Numbered from the stretch's first letter, positions 9,316-17,744 are shown. The stretch is DNA of 64,000 nucleotides from Bradyrhizobium arachidis (GCF_015291705.1 NZ_CP030050.1:3720001-3784000), one strand, 5' to 3'. Numbers and translations: made by a program. The notes: generated by a model not told the origin, from the sequence alone.

Positions 9316-9354
9316 GAAGCGGCGCACCGTTTCGGAACGATGCTCCGCTGCTTC
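9316..9354. repeat. Palindromic element, copy 1 (also possible terminator)
   Basis: GAAGCGGCGCA and TGCTCCGCTGCTTC flank an ACCGTTTCGGAACGA loop to form a hairpin three bases after the CorA-type stop codon. The loop and arms closely match a second element at 11039-11072, so this is a repeated unit and may also end the transcript. There is no U-run. Confidence 0.5.
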
Positions 9355-9383
9355 GTCAGCTTGCGCAGGCAGTCACGCCGACT

Positions 9384-10934
9384 TCACCCTTCGGGCACAC
9401 CGGCTAGATGTAGCCCTTTCAGGATGCGCTTGGCGCCCGCCAGGAAGGCCGGATTGTCGCTGACTGAAAAGCTCTTGAAACGACGAATGGTGAAGGTGGG
9501 ATTGAGTGCAAGTCCGGCTCTCACGGCAGCCTGGGCCTCGGGCAATCTGCCAAGATGTGCGAGCGCAGAACCCAGGCCAAAGCGTGCGAAGGCATAATTT
9601 CGATTGGTTTCAATGCTGCGATGGAACCAGGTGACGGCTTCGGCATCCGCCTCAAGCTGCATTTTGGCGAAGGCGATGTCGCCCATCCAGGCAAAAGCGA
9701 AGATATCGTGAGGAGACAGGCGTAAGGCCTGGTTGACATGGCCCTCGGTATCCTTGCCACAACCAGTGAACAGTTTGGCGATACCTATGACTGGGTGCGC
9801 GACAGCCAAATTGCGGTCCAGCGCCAACGCCCGCTCGCACTCGGCCACGCCTTCGGCGATGCGGTTCGTATAGACGAGAACGGCCCCCAAAGTGACGTGG
9901 GCCCAGGAATGATTTGGCGCAACAGACAATGCCTTTAGCAAGGTCGTTTCTGCCGCAACAAGGAGGGAATGGCTGTCATCGGTCAACATGGCGCAGGCAG
10001 TTAGAGTGTCGACCGTCGCCATCCACACCATCGCATCGACGTTTCCGGGGTCGACCGACAGCGCCCGTTCAAAAAAGTGGCGGGCCGGACGCAGATTTTC
10101 GGACGTAAGCCCCTTGTTCCACCAAAAGCGACCTTGAAGATAAAAGTCCATTGAATCCGGATGCGGGACACTTTCGGCCCTGCGTGCCTCGGCTTCAATG
10201 AGTTGCGCGTTCAGCGTATTGGCGAGCCGCGATACAATCTCGTCTTGCAGATCGAACAGGTCGGCGACGGCCTTGTCGAAACGGTCGGACCATAGTTGCG
10301 AGCTATCTTCAGCATTCACGAGTTTGACGTTCACCCGAAGCCGGTTTCCGGCGCGCTGGACCGAGCCTTCGACCACATAACGGACATTCAACTCACGGCC
10401 GATCTGTCTGAGATCGAGCACCTTGCCCTTGTAGGTGAATGCGGTGTGTCTGCCGATGACGAACGACCGCCTGATGCGTGACAGGTCCGTGGTCAGGCTC
10501 TCGGTGATGCCGTCGACCAGGTAGTCCTGTTCCGGGTCAGCACTGAGATTGGCGAAAGGCAGCACGACAATGGAAAGGTGGGCCGGCGATGTCCGGGGTG
10601 CCGAACCAGTCAATTCGATTTCGGACATTTCCCGCACAGCGCCAACGAAGCGAAAGCCCTTGCGCGGCAGCGTCTTGATCAGGCTTTGCTTCTGCCCCGA
10701 GTCGCCGATGGCGCTCCGCGCGGCATTAAGCCGAGTAGTCAGCGCGGCATCCGAAACGATGCGCCCGTTCCAAACGGTCGCGACGAGCTCGTCCTTGCTG
10801 ACGACGCGATCACGATTGCAGATCAAGAACTCGAGCAGGTCGAAGAGCTGCGGCGTAACCGATACCAGCTCCGTCCCCCGGCGCAATTCGCGCCGGCCGG
10901 TGTCAAATGTGCAGTCTTCAAAGAGATAACGCAA
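9384..10934 (-). CDS. Winged-helix transcriptional regulator with TolB-like and TPR domains
   Basis: A 516-residue CadC-like regulator. Residues 1-97 form an OmpR/PhoB-type winged helix (SVTPQLFDLLEFLICNRDR, then SKDELVATVWNGR and LPRKGFRFVGAV). Residues about 118-230 resemble the TolB N-terminal-like domain found in adenylate cyclase-linked proteins (VVLPFANLSADPEQDYLVDG). The rest is tetratricopeptide repeats to the end. No membrane helix joins the domains, unlike true CadC. It begins with TTG at 10934, supported by AGGGAG eight bases upstream. It stands alone between two copies of a palindromic element. Target genes are unknown. Confidence 0.85.
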   Translation of the reverse strand: MRYLFEDCTFDTGRRELRRGTELVSVTPQLFDLLEFLICNRDRVVSKDELVATVWNGRIVSDAALTTRLNAARSAIGDSGQKQSLIKTLPRKGFRFVGAVREMSEIELTGSAPRTSPAHLSIVVLPFANLSADPEQDYLVDGITESLTTDLSRIRRSFVIGRHTAFTYKGKVLDLRQIGRELNVRYVVEGSVQRAGNRLRVNVKLVNAEDSSQLWSDRFDKAVADLFDLQDEIVSRLANTLNAQLIEAEARRAESVPHPDSMDFYLQGRFWWNKGLTSENLRPARHFFERALSVDPGNVDAMVWMATVDTLTACAMLTDDSHSLLVAAETTLLKALSVAPNHSWAHVTLGAVLVYTNRIAEGVAECERALALDRNLAVAHPVIGIAKLFTGCGKDTEGHVNQALRLSPHDIFAFAWMGDIAFAKMQLEADAEAVTWFHRSIETNRNYAFARFGLGSALAHLGRLPEAQAAVRAGLALNPTFTIRRFKSFSVSDNPAFLAGAKRILKGLHLAGVPEG

Positions 10935-10972
10935 TCCGTTCTCCCTCGCCTGAACACCTGACGAGCAGGATA

Positions 10973-10996
10973 GCTTACGATCGGAGGAATGTAAGC
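10973..10996. promoter_or_regulatory. Inverted repeat upstream of the CadC-like regulator
   Basis: GCTTAC-N12-GTAAGC lies about 40 bases before the regulator's TTG start, inside its 5' region. It could be an operator, perhaps for autoregulation, or just a weak hairpin. Only the symmetry is seen. Confidence 0.25.
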
Positions 10997-11038
10997 AACG
11001 AGGTGATCGAATTGCATCCGCGACGGGCTCGAATGATG

Positions 11039-11072
11039 GCAGCGGCGCACCGCTTGAACGATGCGCCGCTGC
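11039..11072. repeat. Palindromic element, copy 2 (possible terminator)
   Basis: GCAGCGGCGCA and TGCGCCGCTGC form a perfect eleven-pair stem around CCGCTTGAACGA. It sits just beyond the stop of the esterase gene on the minus strand and could terminate that operon, though no U-run follows. Sequence matches the element at 9316-9354. Confidence 0.55.
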
Positions 11073-11080
11073 TCGTTAGC

Positions 11081-11716
11081 TCACGCCGCTTTGGCCTCGA
11101 CGCTGCCGATCCAGTTGCGGGCCAGCGTCACGTCGGCCTGCGACAATTGATGGCCCGCCGGCAGCACCCTGTGGTCGACACGCGCCCCTGCGTCCAGCAG
11201 CAGCGCTGCAAGTTGTCCCGAATTGCTCGCCGGCACGATCGGGTCGTTTTGCCCTGAGAGCAGCAGCACCGGCTTGCCGTCGAGTTCAGCCTTTAGCGGA
11301 TCGGTTTTGGGCGGATCCGACAGCGGCACCATGGCCCGCAGCAGGATCGCGCCTGCAAGCGCCCCCGGCTTCAGCAGCAACAGCGCGGCTGCGATGTTGG
11401 CGCCGTTGGAGAAGCCGACCGCAATCGGCGCGGCGATGCCGTATTGCTTCCGCGCATCCGCGACGAACTCGCCGAGCTCGAGCGCACGACGCCGCACGTC
11501 CTCCTCGTCGAACACGCCTTCGGCAAGACGGCGGAAGAAGCGTGGCATGCCGTGCTCGAGCACGCGGCCGCGCGGCGAGAGCAGAGCGGAGCCGGGCGAA
11601 ATCATCTTGCCGAGCCCGAGCAGGTCGTTCTCGTCGCCGCCGGTGCCGTGCAGCAGCAGCAGTGGAGGGGAGCCCGCGGTGGTCGCGGGCTCGAAACGAT
11701 GGATGAACTCGGTCAC
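11081..11716 (-). CDS. Alpha/beta hydrolase (phospholipase/carboxylesterase family)
   Basis: A 211-residue serine hydrolase of the carboxylesterase/phospholipase type. The oxyanion region is LLLLHGTGGDENDLL, the nucleophile elbow is GFSNG (near residue 102), the acid is in SGQNDPIVP and the histidine in LPAGHQLSQ. It resembles MhqD, which in Bacillus is encoded with a ring-cleaving dioxygenase; here too its start overlaps the stop of a dioxygenase gene by four bases. No signal peptide is present, so it acts in the cytoplasm. The natural ester substrate is unknown. Confidence 0.88.
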   Translation of the reverse strand: MTEFIHRFEPATTAGSPPLLLLHGTGGDENDLLGLGKMISPGSALLSPRGRVLEHGMPRFFRRLAEGVFDEEDVRRRALELGEFVADARKQYGIAAPIAVGFSNGANIAAALLLLKPGALAGAILLRAMVPLSDPPKTDPLKAELDGKPVLLLSGQNDPIVPASNSGQLAALLLDAGARVDHRVLPAGHQLSQADVTLARNWIGSVEAKAA

Positions 11717-12651
11717 GACACGCTCTCCTCCAGGCGCGGCAGCACGCCCTCGATCTGCTTGCGGTGCTGCTCCAGGAAAGCTGGCAGCTTCAGGTCGCGT
11801 CCCAGCGTCGCGACGGGCTCGTCGACGGCGAAGCCGGGGATATCGGTCGCGATCTCGAACAGCACGCCGCCAGGCTCGCGGAAGTAGATCGAGCGGAAGT
11901 AGTTGCGGTCCCGCTGCTCGGTCGGGTGCAGGCCGTGATTGCTCACGAGCTTTTCCGCCATCTTGCCCTGCTCGGCATCGTCAGCCGCGCGGAAGGCGAT
12001 GTGGTGCACCGAGCCGCCGCCCTGATGCCCGCGCAGAAAACCCTTGGCCTCGTAGATGTCGACGACGCTGCCCTCGACATCACCAGGCGCCTTGAAACGG
12101 ATCACCGAGCCTTCGCGACCGGTCTCCTTGAAGCCGAACACGTCGGTGAGGACGGCAGCCGTCTTTGCCGCGCTGTCGAGCAGCAGGGTCACGCCGTGGA
12201 AGCCGCGGATCGCGTGCTCGGCCGGCACGTCGCCATTGCTCCAGCCGGGCTCGTTCTCGGCGCCGGGGATGCCGACGAGTGCGAGCGCCATGCCGTCAGG
12301 ATCGGTGAAGGGCAGCACGGACTCGCCAAAGCGCTTCTCGAGCGCCTCGTAGGCAATGCCCTTCTCGATGAAGCGTTGGGTCCAGTAGCCGAGCGAGCGC
12401 TGCGGCACGCGGAAGGCGGTCTGATGGGTCTCGCCGACGCCGCGACGCCCGGCGGGAACGCCGGCCCAGGGGAAGAAGGTGAGGATGGTGCCGGGGCGGC
12501 CGGTCTCGTCGCCATAATAGAAGTGATAGGTGCCGGGATCGTCGAAATTCACCGTCTTCTTGACGAAGCGCAGGCCGAGATCCCGGGTGTAAAAGCCGAA
12601 ATTGCGGATGGGATCGCCGGCGATCGCGGTGACATGGTGCAGTCCAGACAT
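11713..12651 (-). CDS. Ring-cleaving dioxygenase (glyoxalase/VOC superfamily, MhqO-like)
   Basis: A 312-residue two-domain vicinal oxygen chelate protein. Metal-binding positions are visible as the histidine in GLHHVTAIAGDP at the N-terminus, the histidine in GGSVHHIAFRA in the second domain and the glutamate in GGVLFEIATDIPGF near the C-terminus. The family cleaves quinol or catechol-like rings and in Bacillus protects from quinones. It is co-transcribed with the downstream esterase gene. The divergent LysR gene begins 129 bases away and probably regulates the pair. Substrate is inferred only at the level of substituted hydroquinones. Confidence 0.88.
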   Translation of the reverse strand: MSGLHHVTAIAGDPIRNFGFYTRDLGLRFVKKTVNFDDPGTYHFYYGDETGRPGTILTFFPWAGVPAGRRGVGETHQTAFRVPQRSLGYWTQRFIEKGIAYEALEKRFGESVLPFTDPDGMALALVGIPGAENEPGWSNGDVPAEHAIRGFHGVTLLLDSAAKTAAVLTDVFGFKETGREGSVIRFKAPGDVEGSVVDIYEAKGFLRGHQGGGSVHHIAFRAADDAEQGKMAEKLVSNHGLHPTEQRDRNYFRSIYFREPGGVLFEIATDIPGFAVDEPVATLGRDLKLPAFLEQHRKQIEGVLPRLEESVS

Positions 12652-12708
12652 TGTGGTCCTCCAGATGCGGGGAGCTTTCTTGCTCTCGTTGGAAATATCG
12701 TTCCGCTT

Positions 12709-12726
12709 TGGATTGGAGACAATCCA
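12709..12726. promoter_or_regulatory. Palindromic operator candidate between divergent dioxygenase and LysR genes
   Basis: TGGATTG-GAGA-CAATCCA is a perfect seven-pair palindrome in the divergent intergenic space. It lies 58 bases before the dioxygenase start and 54 before the LysR start, a fitting place for a LysR tetramer site. Confidence 0.5.
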
Positions 12727-12749
12727 TGCAAATATGACGGCTATGTCTA

Positions 12750-12766
12750 CGATTTGGAAACAATCG
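12750..12766. promoter_or_regulatory. Second, degenerate copy of the operator candidate
   Basis: CGATTTGGAAACAATCG repeats the half-site pattern of the palindrome at 12709-12726 (GATT-GGA-ACAATC) and overlaps the region just before the LysR start, as an activation or autoregulatory subsite might. Confidence 0.35.
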
Positions 12767-12779
12767 CCGGGGCCAGCGC

Positions 12780-13691
12780 TTGGATAAGGTCGCCAGCCTG
12801 CGGGCGTTCGTGAAAGTGGTCGAGAGCGGCAGCTTTGCCGAAGCGGGCCGGCAGCTCAGGCTGTCGCGCTCGGCGATCAGCAAATACATCGCCGACCTCG
12901 AGGAGAGCCTCGGCGTCCAGCTGCTGAACCGGACCACGCGGCATGCGAGCCCGACCGAGAACGGCCAGCGCTATTTCGAGCGGGCGGTCGTGATCCTCTC
13001 GGAGATCGAGGCCGCCGATCAGGCGGTGACGCAAGCCCAGTCGGCGCCGCGGGGCCTGTTGCGCGTCAACGCGCCGATGTCGTTCGGCACCATGCGGCTG
13101 GGTCCCGTGCTCGCCGATTTCATGACGCACTATCCCGAGCTTCAGCTCCAGATCGTGCTCAGCGACGATCTGCTCGATCCGGTGCAGGACGGCTTTGACG
13201 TGACGCTGCGGATCGCGGAGCTGGAATCCTCCAGCCTGATCGCGCGAAAAATCACGCCGGTGGCGCGGATGATCTGCGCCTCGCCGGATTATCTCGCGCG
13301 GCACGGCACGCCCAGACATCCGCAGGATCTGCGCGAGCACGCGTCGCTCACTTACGGCTTCCTGCTCACGGGCAACCAGTGGAAGCTCACAGGCAGCGAC
13401 GGCGACCACTGGATCCAGCCGGCCTGGTCGCTCTGCGTCAACAATGCCGAGGTGCTGCGCGATGTCGCGATCAAGGGCAGGGGACTTGCGCTGCTCCCCG
13501 AATTCATCGCCGCCGATGCGTTGAAGACGGGCGAGCTGCGGACGGTGCTGGACGACTATTCAGCGCCGCCGCTCGCGCTCTACGCGGTCTATCCGCCGAC
13601 GCGGCATTTGTCGGTGAAGGTGCGGCTGTTCATCGATTTTCTGGTGGAGCGGTTTGGGCGGGAGGAGGACGCGACGAGCCGATTAAAATAA
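12780..13691 (+). CDS. LysR family transcriptional regulator
   Basis: LysR-type regulator of 303 residues of the subgroup beginning MDKVASLRAFVKVVESGSF, with a helix-turn-helix at LRLSRSAISKYIADLEESLG and a substrate-binding domain including PRGLLRVNAPMSFG. The start is the TTG at 12780, which gives the canonical N-terminus; no clear Shine-Dalgarno sequence precedes it. It is divergent from the dioxygenase/esterase pair. Its last 230 bases recur as a damaged copy at 14850-15076, so this gene has taken part in a local duplication. Confidence 0.88.
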   Translation: MDKVASLRAFVKVVESGSFAEAGRQLRLSRSAISKYIADLEESLGVQLLNRTTRHASPTENGQRYFERAVVILSEIEAADQAVTQAQSAPRGLLRVNAPMSFGTMRLGPVLADFMTHYPELQLQIVLSDDLLDPVQDGFDVTLRIAELESSSLIARKITPVARMICASPDYLARHGTPRHPQDLREHASLTYGFLLTGNQWKLTGSDGDHWIQPAWSLCVNNAEVLRDVAIKGRGLALLPEFIAADALKTGELRTVLDDYSAPPLALYAVYPPTRHLSVKVRLFIDFLVERFGREEDATSRLK

Positions 13692-13709
13692 TCGGCTTGT
13701 CGCGCCGAT

Positions 13710-14621
13710 CTATTTCTTCCCGTCGAGGAACTCGCGCACCGCCTTGATGGTCGCTGCCGGATCCTCCTCCATCAGCCAGTGTCCAGCGTCCGGAATGACG
13801 ACCTCCGTGACATCGGTCGCCGCGTTCCGCATCACGACGGCTTCCATCTTGCCGAACGATTTCTCGCCGCCGATGGCGAGCACCGGCATCGCCAGCTTGG
13901 TCGTGATCGCCTTCTTGTTGTCTTCGGCGTCGGTGCGGATCGCCCTGAACTGCGCGAAGGCCGCGTGCATCGCGCCCGGCCGCGCATAGAGCTCTGCGTA
14001 ATGGCGGCGCGTGGCCTCGGTGATCTTCGAGGGCGTGCCCGCGAATTCATTCCAGAAGCGGTCGAGATAGATGCGCTCGCGGCCCTTGACCAGCCGCTCC
14101 ATGTCGGGGCCGCCGAAATCGAAGTGCCACAGCAGCGGGCTGCGCACGACCTCGTCCCACGGCGGCACCCCGGGCACCGGCGCATCCATGACGACCAGCT
14201 TCTCGGTCAGGTCGCGATACCGGGCCGCGTAGGCATAGGCCACCATGGTCCCGATATCATGCCCGACGACCGCAGCCTTTTCGATGCCGAGCGCCTGGAG
14301 AACAGCCCGCATGTCGGCCGCCTGGCTCCATTTGTCGTAGCCCTTGTCGGGTTTGTCCGAGAGGCCCATCCCGCGCAGATCAGGCACCACGACGGTGTGA
14401 TCGCGCGCAAGGTCCACGCCAAGCTTCGCCCACATGTCGCCGGTGTCGCCGAAGCCATGGATCAGGATCACGGCGGGACCCTGGCCGCCGACGCGCACGT
14501 GAATCTGCGTGCCGTTGGCCGGGATGGTTTGGGTCTTGAAGCTGGACGGGAAGGACTCCGTTTCGGCGCGCGCGGCAGGTGCAAGCAGCATGAGAAGAAT
14601 GGCGAGACATTTTGCGCGCAC
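13710..14621 (-). CDS. Secreted alpha/beta hydrolase (epoxide hydrolase/dehalogenase-like)
   Basis: A 303-residue exported alpha/beta hydrolase. The N-terminus CLAILLMLLAPAARAE is a signal peptide. The oxyanion loop is HGFGDTGDMW, and the nucleophile elbow GHDIGT has aspartate instead of serine, as in epoxide hydrolases and haloalkane dehalogenases. The acid region is PVLAIGGEKSFG and the catalytic histidine is in DAGHWLMEEDP. It faces the LysR gene tail to tail with 18 bases between. It is bracketed by direct copies of the LysR gene's 3' end, so it may have arrived with, or be mobile through, that duplication. Confidence 0.87.
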   Translation of the reverse strand: MRAKCLAILLMLLAPAARAETESFPSSFKTQTIPANGTQIHVRVGGQGPAVILIHGFGDTGDMWAKLGVDLARDHTVVVPDLRGMGLSDKPDKGYDKWSQAADMRAVLQALGIEKAAVVGHDIGTMVAYAYAARYRDLTEKLVVMDAPVPGVPPWDEVVRSPLLWHFDFGGPDMERLVKGRERIYLDRFWNEFAGTPSKITEATRRHYAELYARPGAMHAAFAQFRAIRTDAEDNKKAITTKLAMPVLAIGGEKSFGKMEAVVMRNAATDVTEVVIPDAGHWLMEEDPAATIKAVREFLDGKK

Positions 14622-14663
14622 CGGCGACTCCTATCGTCCTGAAGTTCAGGGAGTGTCCGTACG

Positions 14664-14849
14664 CTGCTCTTCGGACTGAAGCAACTCGTCCGGCGCGCTC
14701 ATCGAGGCCTTCTGAAGCGCAGCGAGCTCGCGCGCCGCGCTCTGGCATTCCGGCGGCGACATCGAGCCGGCCGCCAGCTCGACCGCGCAACAGCGCTCGA
14801 ACAGGCGGACGAGGCCGAGCGCGCCGGCGGCGCTGCCGAGCCGGTGCGT
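14664..14849 (-). pseudogene. Remnant of a sensor-kinase 3' end (Hpt region)
   Basis: This segment matches the plus-strand sequence at about 21755-21947, the last part of the hybrid kinase gene, at most positions by eye. Shared runs include CGCGCTCATCGAGGCC and CAGCGCTCGAACAGGCGGAC. Small differences break the frame and there is no start. It ends abruptly at 14849, where similarity switches to a LysR gene tail in the opposite coding sense. It is a dead fragment. Confidence 0.7.
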
Positions 14850-15076
14850 GATGTCGCGATCAAGGGCAGGAGGCTCGCGCTGCCCCGGAATTCAGCGCCG
14901 CCGATGCGTTGAAGGAGGGCGAGCTGCGCACCGTGTTGGACGACTATTCAGCGCCGCCGCTCGCGCTCTACGCGGTCTATCCGCCGACGCGGCATTTGTC
15001 GGTGAAAGTGCGGCTGTTCATCGATTTTTTGGTGGAGCGTTTTGGCCGGGAGGAGGCGGGCGCGCGGACGCGCTGA
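14850..15076 (+). pseudogene. Remnant of a LysR gene 3' end
   Basis: Almost identical to the last 230 bases of the LysR gene at 13461-13691, with shared runs such as GCGCTCTACGCGGTCTATCC. Short deletions near 14885-14895 shift the frame relative to the intact gene. The 5' part is missing: the segment abuts a sensor-kinase fragment at 14849/14850. Together with the intact LysR tail it forms a direct repeat of about 230 bases around the hydrolase gene. Confidence 0.75.
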
Positions 15077-15341
15077 GGCGGCCATGTGGACCCATATCAA
15101 ACGCTGGGCTTCCGGATGTCCGCTTCACCTCGAGCAGCGACGAAAAACGGGGCGTGCGGCGACTTCGCCTCTGGGCCAATAACGGAAATTTCGCTGTCCT
15201 ATTAAGAGGGTGGCGCGTGTAGTAAGCTCCGATCGAATTCAACCAATTCAGCAATACGCCTCCCTGGGCCTGGTCTTTGTCGCAACTTTGCACGCGGCAG
15301 GTCACGCGCGTCACCGCGTGCATTCTGGAGAGGAGAGTTAG

Positions 15342-16940
15342 ATGAGAACTCACTCGATAAAGATATCTTTTGCGCTAGCCCTGCTAGGTGCTGCCATCAC
15401 GAGCGGTGCAATTGGTCAGCAAGACCAACAGCTCGGTAAGGTGACGTTCCCCACCTCCTGCGATCCCGGTGTTCAAGCCGAGTTCGACCGCGGCGTCGCC
15501 ATGCTGCATTCATATTGGTTCCTGATCGCCCGCCGGAAATTCGAAGCGATACTGCAACAAGATCCCGGCTGCGCCATGGCATATTGGGGTGTGGCGATGG
15601 ACCTCCTTGGCAACACGCTTGCGACCACGCCATCAAATGTCGAGGCACAAGCAGCCTGGGATGCACTTGAAAAGGCACGGTCGGTCGGGGCGAAGACGCC
15701 ACGTGAGCGGGACTGGATCGAGGCGCTGAGCGCCTATTTCCGCGACTACAATAAGGTTCCCGTTGATGCCCGTCTGACGGCCTACAATGCTGCGATGGAG
15801 CGCATGGTGCAAACCTATCCTGACGACTACGAGGCGAAGGCGTACTACGCGCTCACGCTACAAGCTTCCGCGAAGAAGAACGACCTCTCATACACTAACC
15901 AGCTGAAATCCGCGGTACTTCTGGAAAGCCTGTTCGAGGAGAACCCTCAACATCCGGGTGTGACGCATTACCTCATTCACGCCTACGATTTTGCTCCGCT
16001 TGCCGAAAAGGGGATTGCATCAGCCCGTCGCTACGCCGGCATCGCGCCGGCGGTGCCGCATGCGCGGCACATGCCGTCTCACATCTATTCCATGGTCGGG
16101 CTCTGGGAGGAATCCATCGCCTCAAACGCCTTAGCGCTTGAGATTCAGCCCGACTACTATCACGCATCGGACTTCACGGTGTATGCGCATCTGCAGCTCG
16201 CGCAAGACGCCAAAGCCGACGCGATGATCAAAAAGTCGCTGGCCACCGCCGATCGCGGCGACCGGCCGATCAACTTCGTCAATTTCACCGCCAAGGCCGC
16301 CATGCCGGCGCGCTATGTCTTGGAGCGTGCCGACTGGGCCGGCGCTGCCGCCCTGGCGATGACGCCGACCAAATATCCCATGGCGGATTCGTTGATCCGC
16401 TTCACGCGCGGTCTCGGCATGGCGCGTGTCGGCGATATCGCCGGCGCCAATAAAGAGATCGAGGAGATGAAAGCGTTGCGCACGACGCTGCAGGGTGCTG
16501 ACCAATCCTACTGGGCCGAACGCACCGAAGAGCAAATGCTTGCGGTCTCCGCGTGGGTCGCACTGAAGGAAGGCGACCACGATCGGGCCCTCAAGTTAAT
16601 GCGGGCAGCCGCCGACAGCGAAGACAGCAGTGTCAAACACGTGGCCATGGAGAATCGCCTCTTTCCGCTGCGCGAACTGTTGGCGGAATTGCTCCTGGAG
16701 GTCGGACAGCCCACAGCCGCACTGAACGAGTATGAGACCGCACTCAAGCAAACTCCCAATCGCTTCCGCGCGTTCTGGGGCGCCGCGCGTGCTGCCGACC
16801 GCTCCGGCGACCGTCAGAAGTCAACCGAGTATTATAGCAAGCTGATAGAGCTCGCCGGGAACGCCGATACGGAGCGGCAGGAAATCCGTGAAGCCAAAGC
16901 ACAATTGCGGAACGACACCGTGGGTACTTCACGACAATGA
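15342..16940 (+). CDS. Exported TPR protein with conserved-looking histidine motifs
   Basis: A 532-residue tetratricopeptide-repeat protein. A signal peptide (ISFALALLGAAITSGAIGQQ) indicates export. The first repeat region has GVAMLHSYWFLIARRKFE and AMAYWGVAMDLLGN. Between repeats lie two histidine clusters, HPGVTHYLIHAYD near residue 203 and HARHMPSHIYSMVGLW near residue 242, which look too specific for simple packing residues and might bind a metal or ligand. GGAGAGGAG lies just upstream of the ATG. A smaller TPR protein follows after 19 bases. Function is not known. Confidence 0.8.
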   Translation: MRTHSIKISFALALLGAAITSGAIGQQDQQLGKVTFPTSCDPGVQAEFDRGVAMLHSYWFLIARRKFEAILQQDPGCAMAYWGVAMDLLGNTLATTPSNVEAQAAWDALEKARSVGAKTPRERDWIEALSAYFRDYNKVPVDARLTAYNAAMERMVQTYPDDYEAKAYYALTLQASAKKNDLSYTNQLKSAVLLESLFEENPQHPGVTHYLIHAYDFAPLAEKGIASARRYAGIAPAVPHARHMPSHIYSMVGLWEESIASNALALEIQPDYYHASDFTVYAHLQLAQDAKADAMIKKSLATADRGDRPINFVNFTAKAAMPARYVLERADWAGAAALAMTPTKYPMADSLIRFTRGLGMARVGDIAGANKEIEEMKALRTTLQGADQSYWAERTEEQMLAVSAWVALKEGDHDRALKLMRAAADSEDSSVKHVAMENRLFPLRELLAELLLEVGQPTAALNEYETALKQTPNRFRAFWGAARAADRSGDRQKSTEYYSKLIELAGNADTERQEIREAKAQLRNDTVGTSRQ

Positions 16941-16959
16941 TGCTTCGGCGGTCCGATCC

Positions 16960-17568
16960 ATGCCCAAGAGCGCCGTCAATGTAGGAATGACAACGTTGAT
17001 CCCGGCAATTGCTGCGGCGACGGTGCTCGGTGGGCTTGTCGCTTATTTTGCCGTCTACGGGAATGACCGGACGGAATGGGGGAGTATACCGCTGTTCAGC
17101 GGGTCCACCGGCAAAGGGACGACCGCAGTCACGCCCGAAGCCTGGCCGATCTGCACCACCATGGTACCCGTGGCGGCGGATGCTGAGTGGGTGGAGCTCG
17201 ATCCCGATTTCAAGGCGGGCAAGAGAGCGCTTGCCGCGGCGGACTGGAATGGGGCCATTGGATCGTTCACGCGCGCCGCCCTGCGTGACCCGCTCAATGC
17301 CGATATCCAGAACTATCTTGGTTATTCCTATCGACGCTTGCGCCAACTCGGGCCGGCTGTTGGACACTATCAGCAGTCGCTAACGCTAGATCCGCGTCAC
17401 CGCAGCGCGCACGAGCATCTTGGCGAGGCTTATCTGGTGCTCGGCGAGCCCACCAAAGCTGAGCAACATCTGGCTGCATTGGAAAATCTCTGCCTCCTTC
17501 TTCCTTGCCAGGAATATGACGATCTCAAGCGCGCCATCGCGGCATACAGAAAGCTGGCTGCACATTGA
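16960..17568 (+). CDS. Membrane-anchored TPR protein
   Basis: A 202-residue protein with one N-terminal membrane helix (LIPAIAAATVLGGLVAYF) and a periplasmic or exported part with two to three TPR units (WNGAIGSFTRAALRDPLNAD, then RRLRQLGPAVGHYQQSLTLD). The ATG at 16960 was chosen as the first plausible start outside the preceding gene; an ATG at 16987 is possible. Two cysteines late in the chain (LCLLLPCQEYDDLK) could form a disulfide. It likely works with the TPR protein upstream, with which it forms an operon. No catalytic motif is seen. Confidence 0.7.
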   Translation: MPKSAVNVGMTTLIPAIAAATVLGGLVAYFAVYGNDRTEWGSIPLFSGSTGKGTTAVTPEAWPICTTMVPVAADAEWVELDPDFKAGKRALAAADWNGAIGSFTRAALRDPLNADIQNYLGYSYRRLRQLGPAVGHYQQSLTLDPRHRSAHEHLGEAYLVLGEPTKAEQHLAALENLCLLLPCQEYDDLKRAIAAYRKLAAH

Positions 17569-17744
17569 GGGCAGATTGTCCGCTTCGGAATTCGGGCGCA
17601 CGTCACATGTCGGTTTCGGATCAAAATGCGAGGAACTCAGAGCGAGCAAATCCAGTCCGCTTAGCCGCAAGGAGCGGGCCTCCGCCAGATGAGGCGCAAC
17701 TTCGCTGATGGGCCAATAGCTGAGAAAGGTGCTACACTCGGCCT

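Noticed and set aside
14848..15222. A 124-residue frame over the LysR remnant
   Set aside because: It is an out-of-frame reading of the LysR 3' end, the same as the shadow at 13379-13747 in the intact gene.
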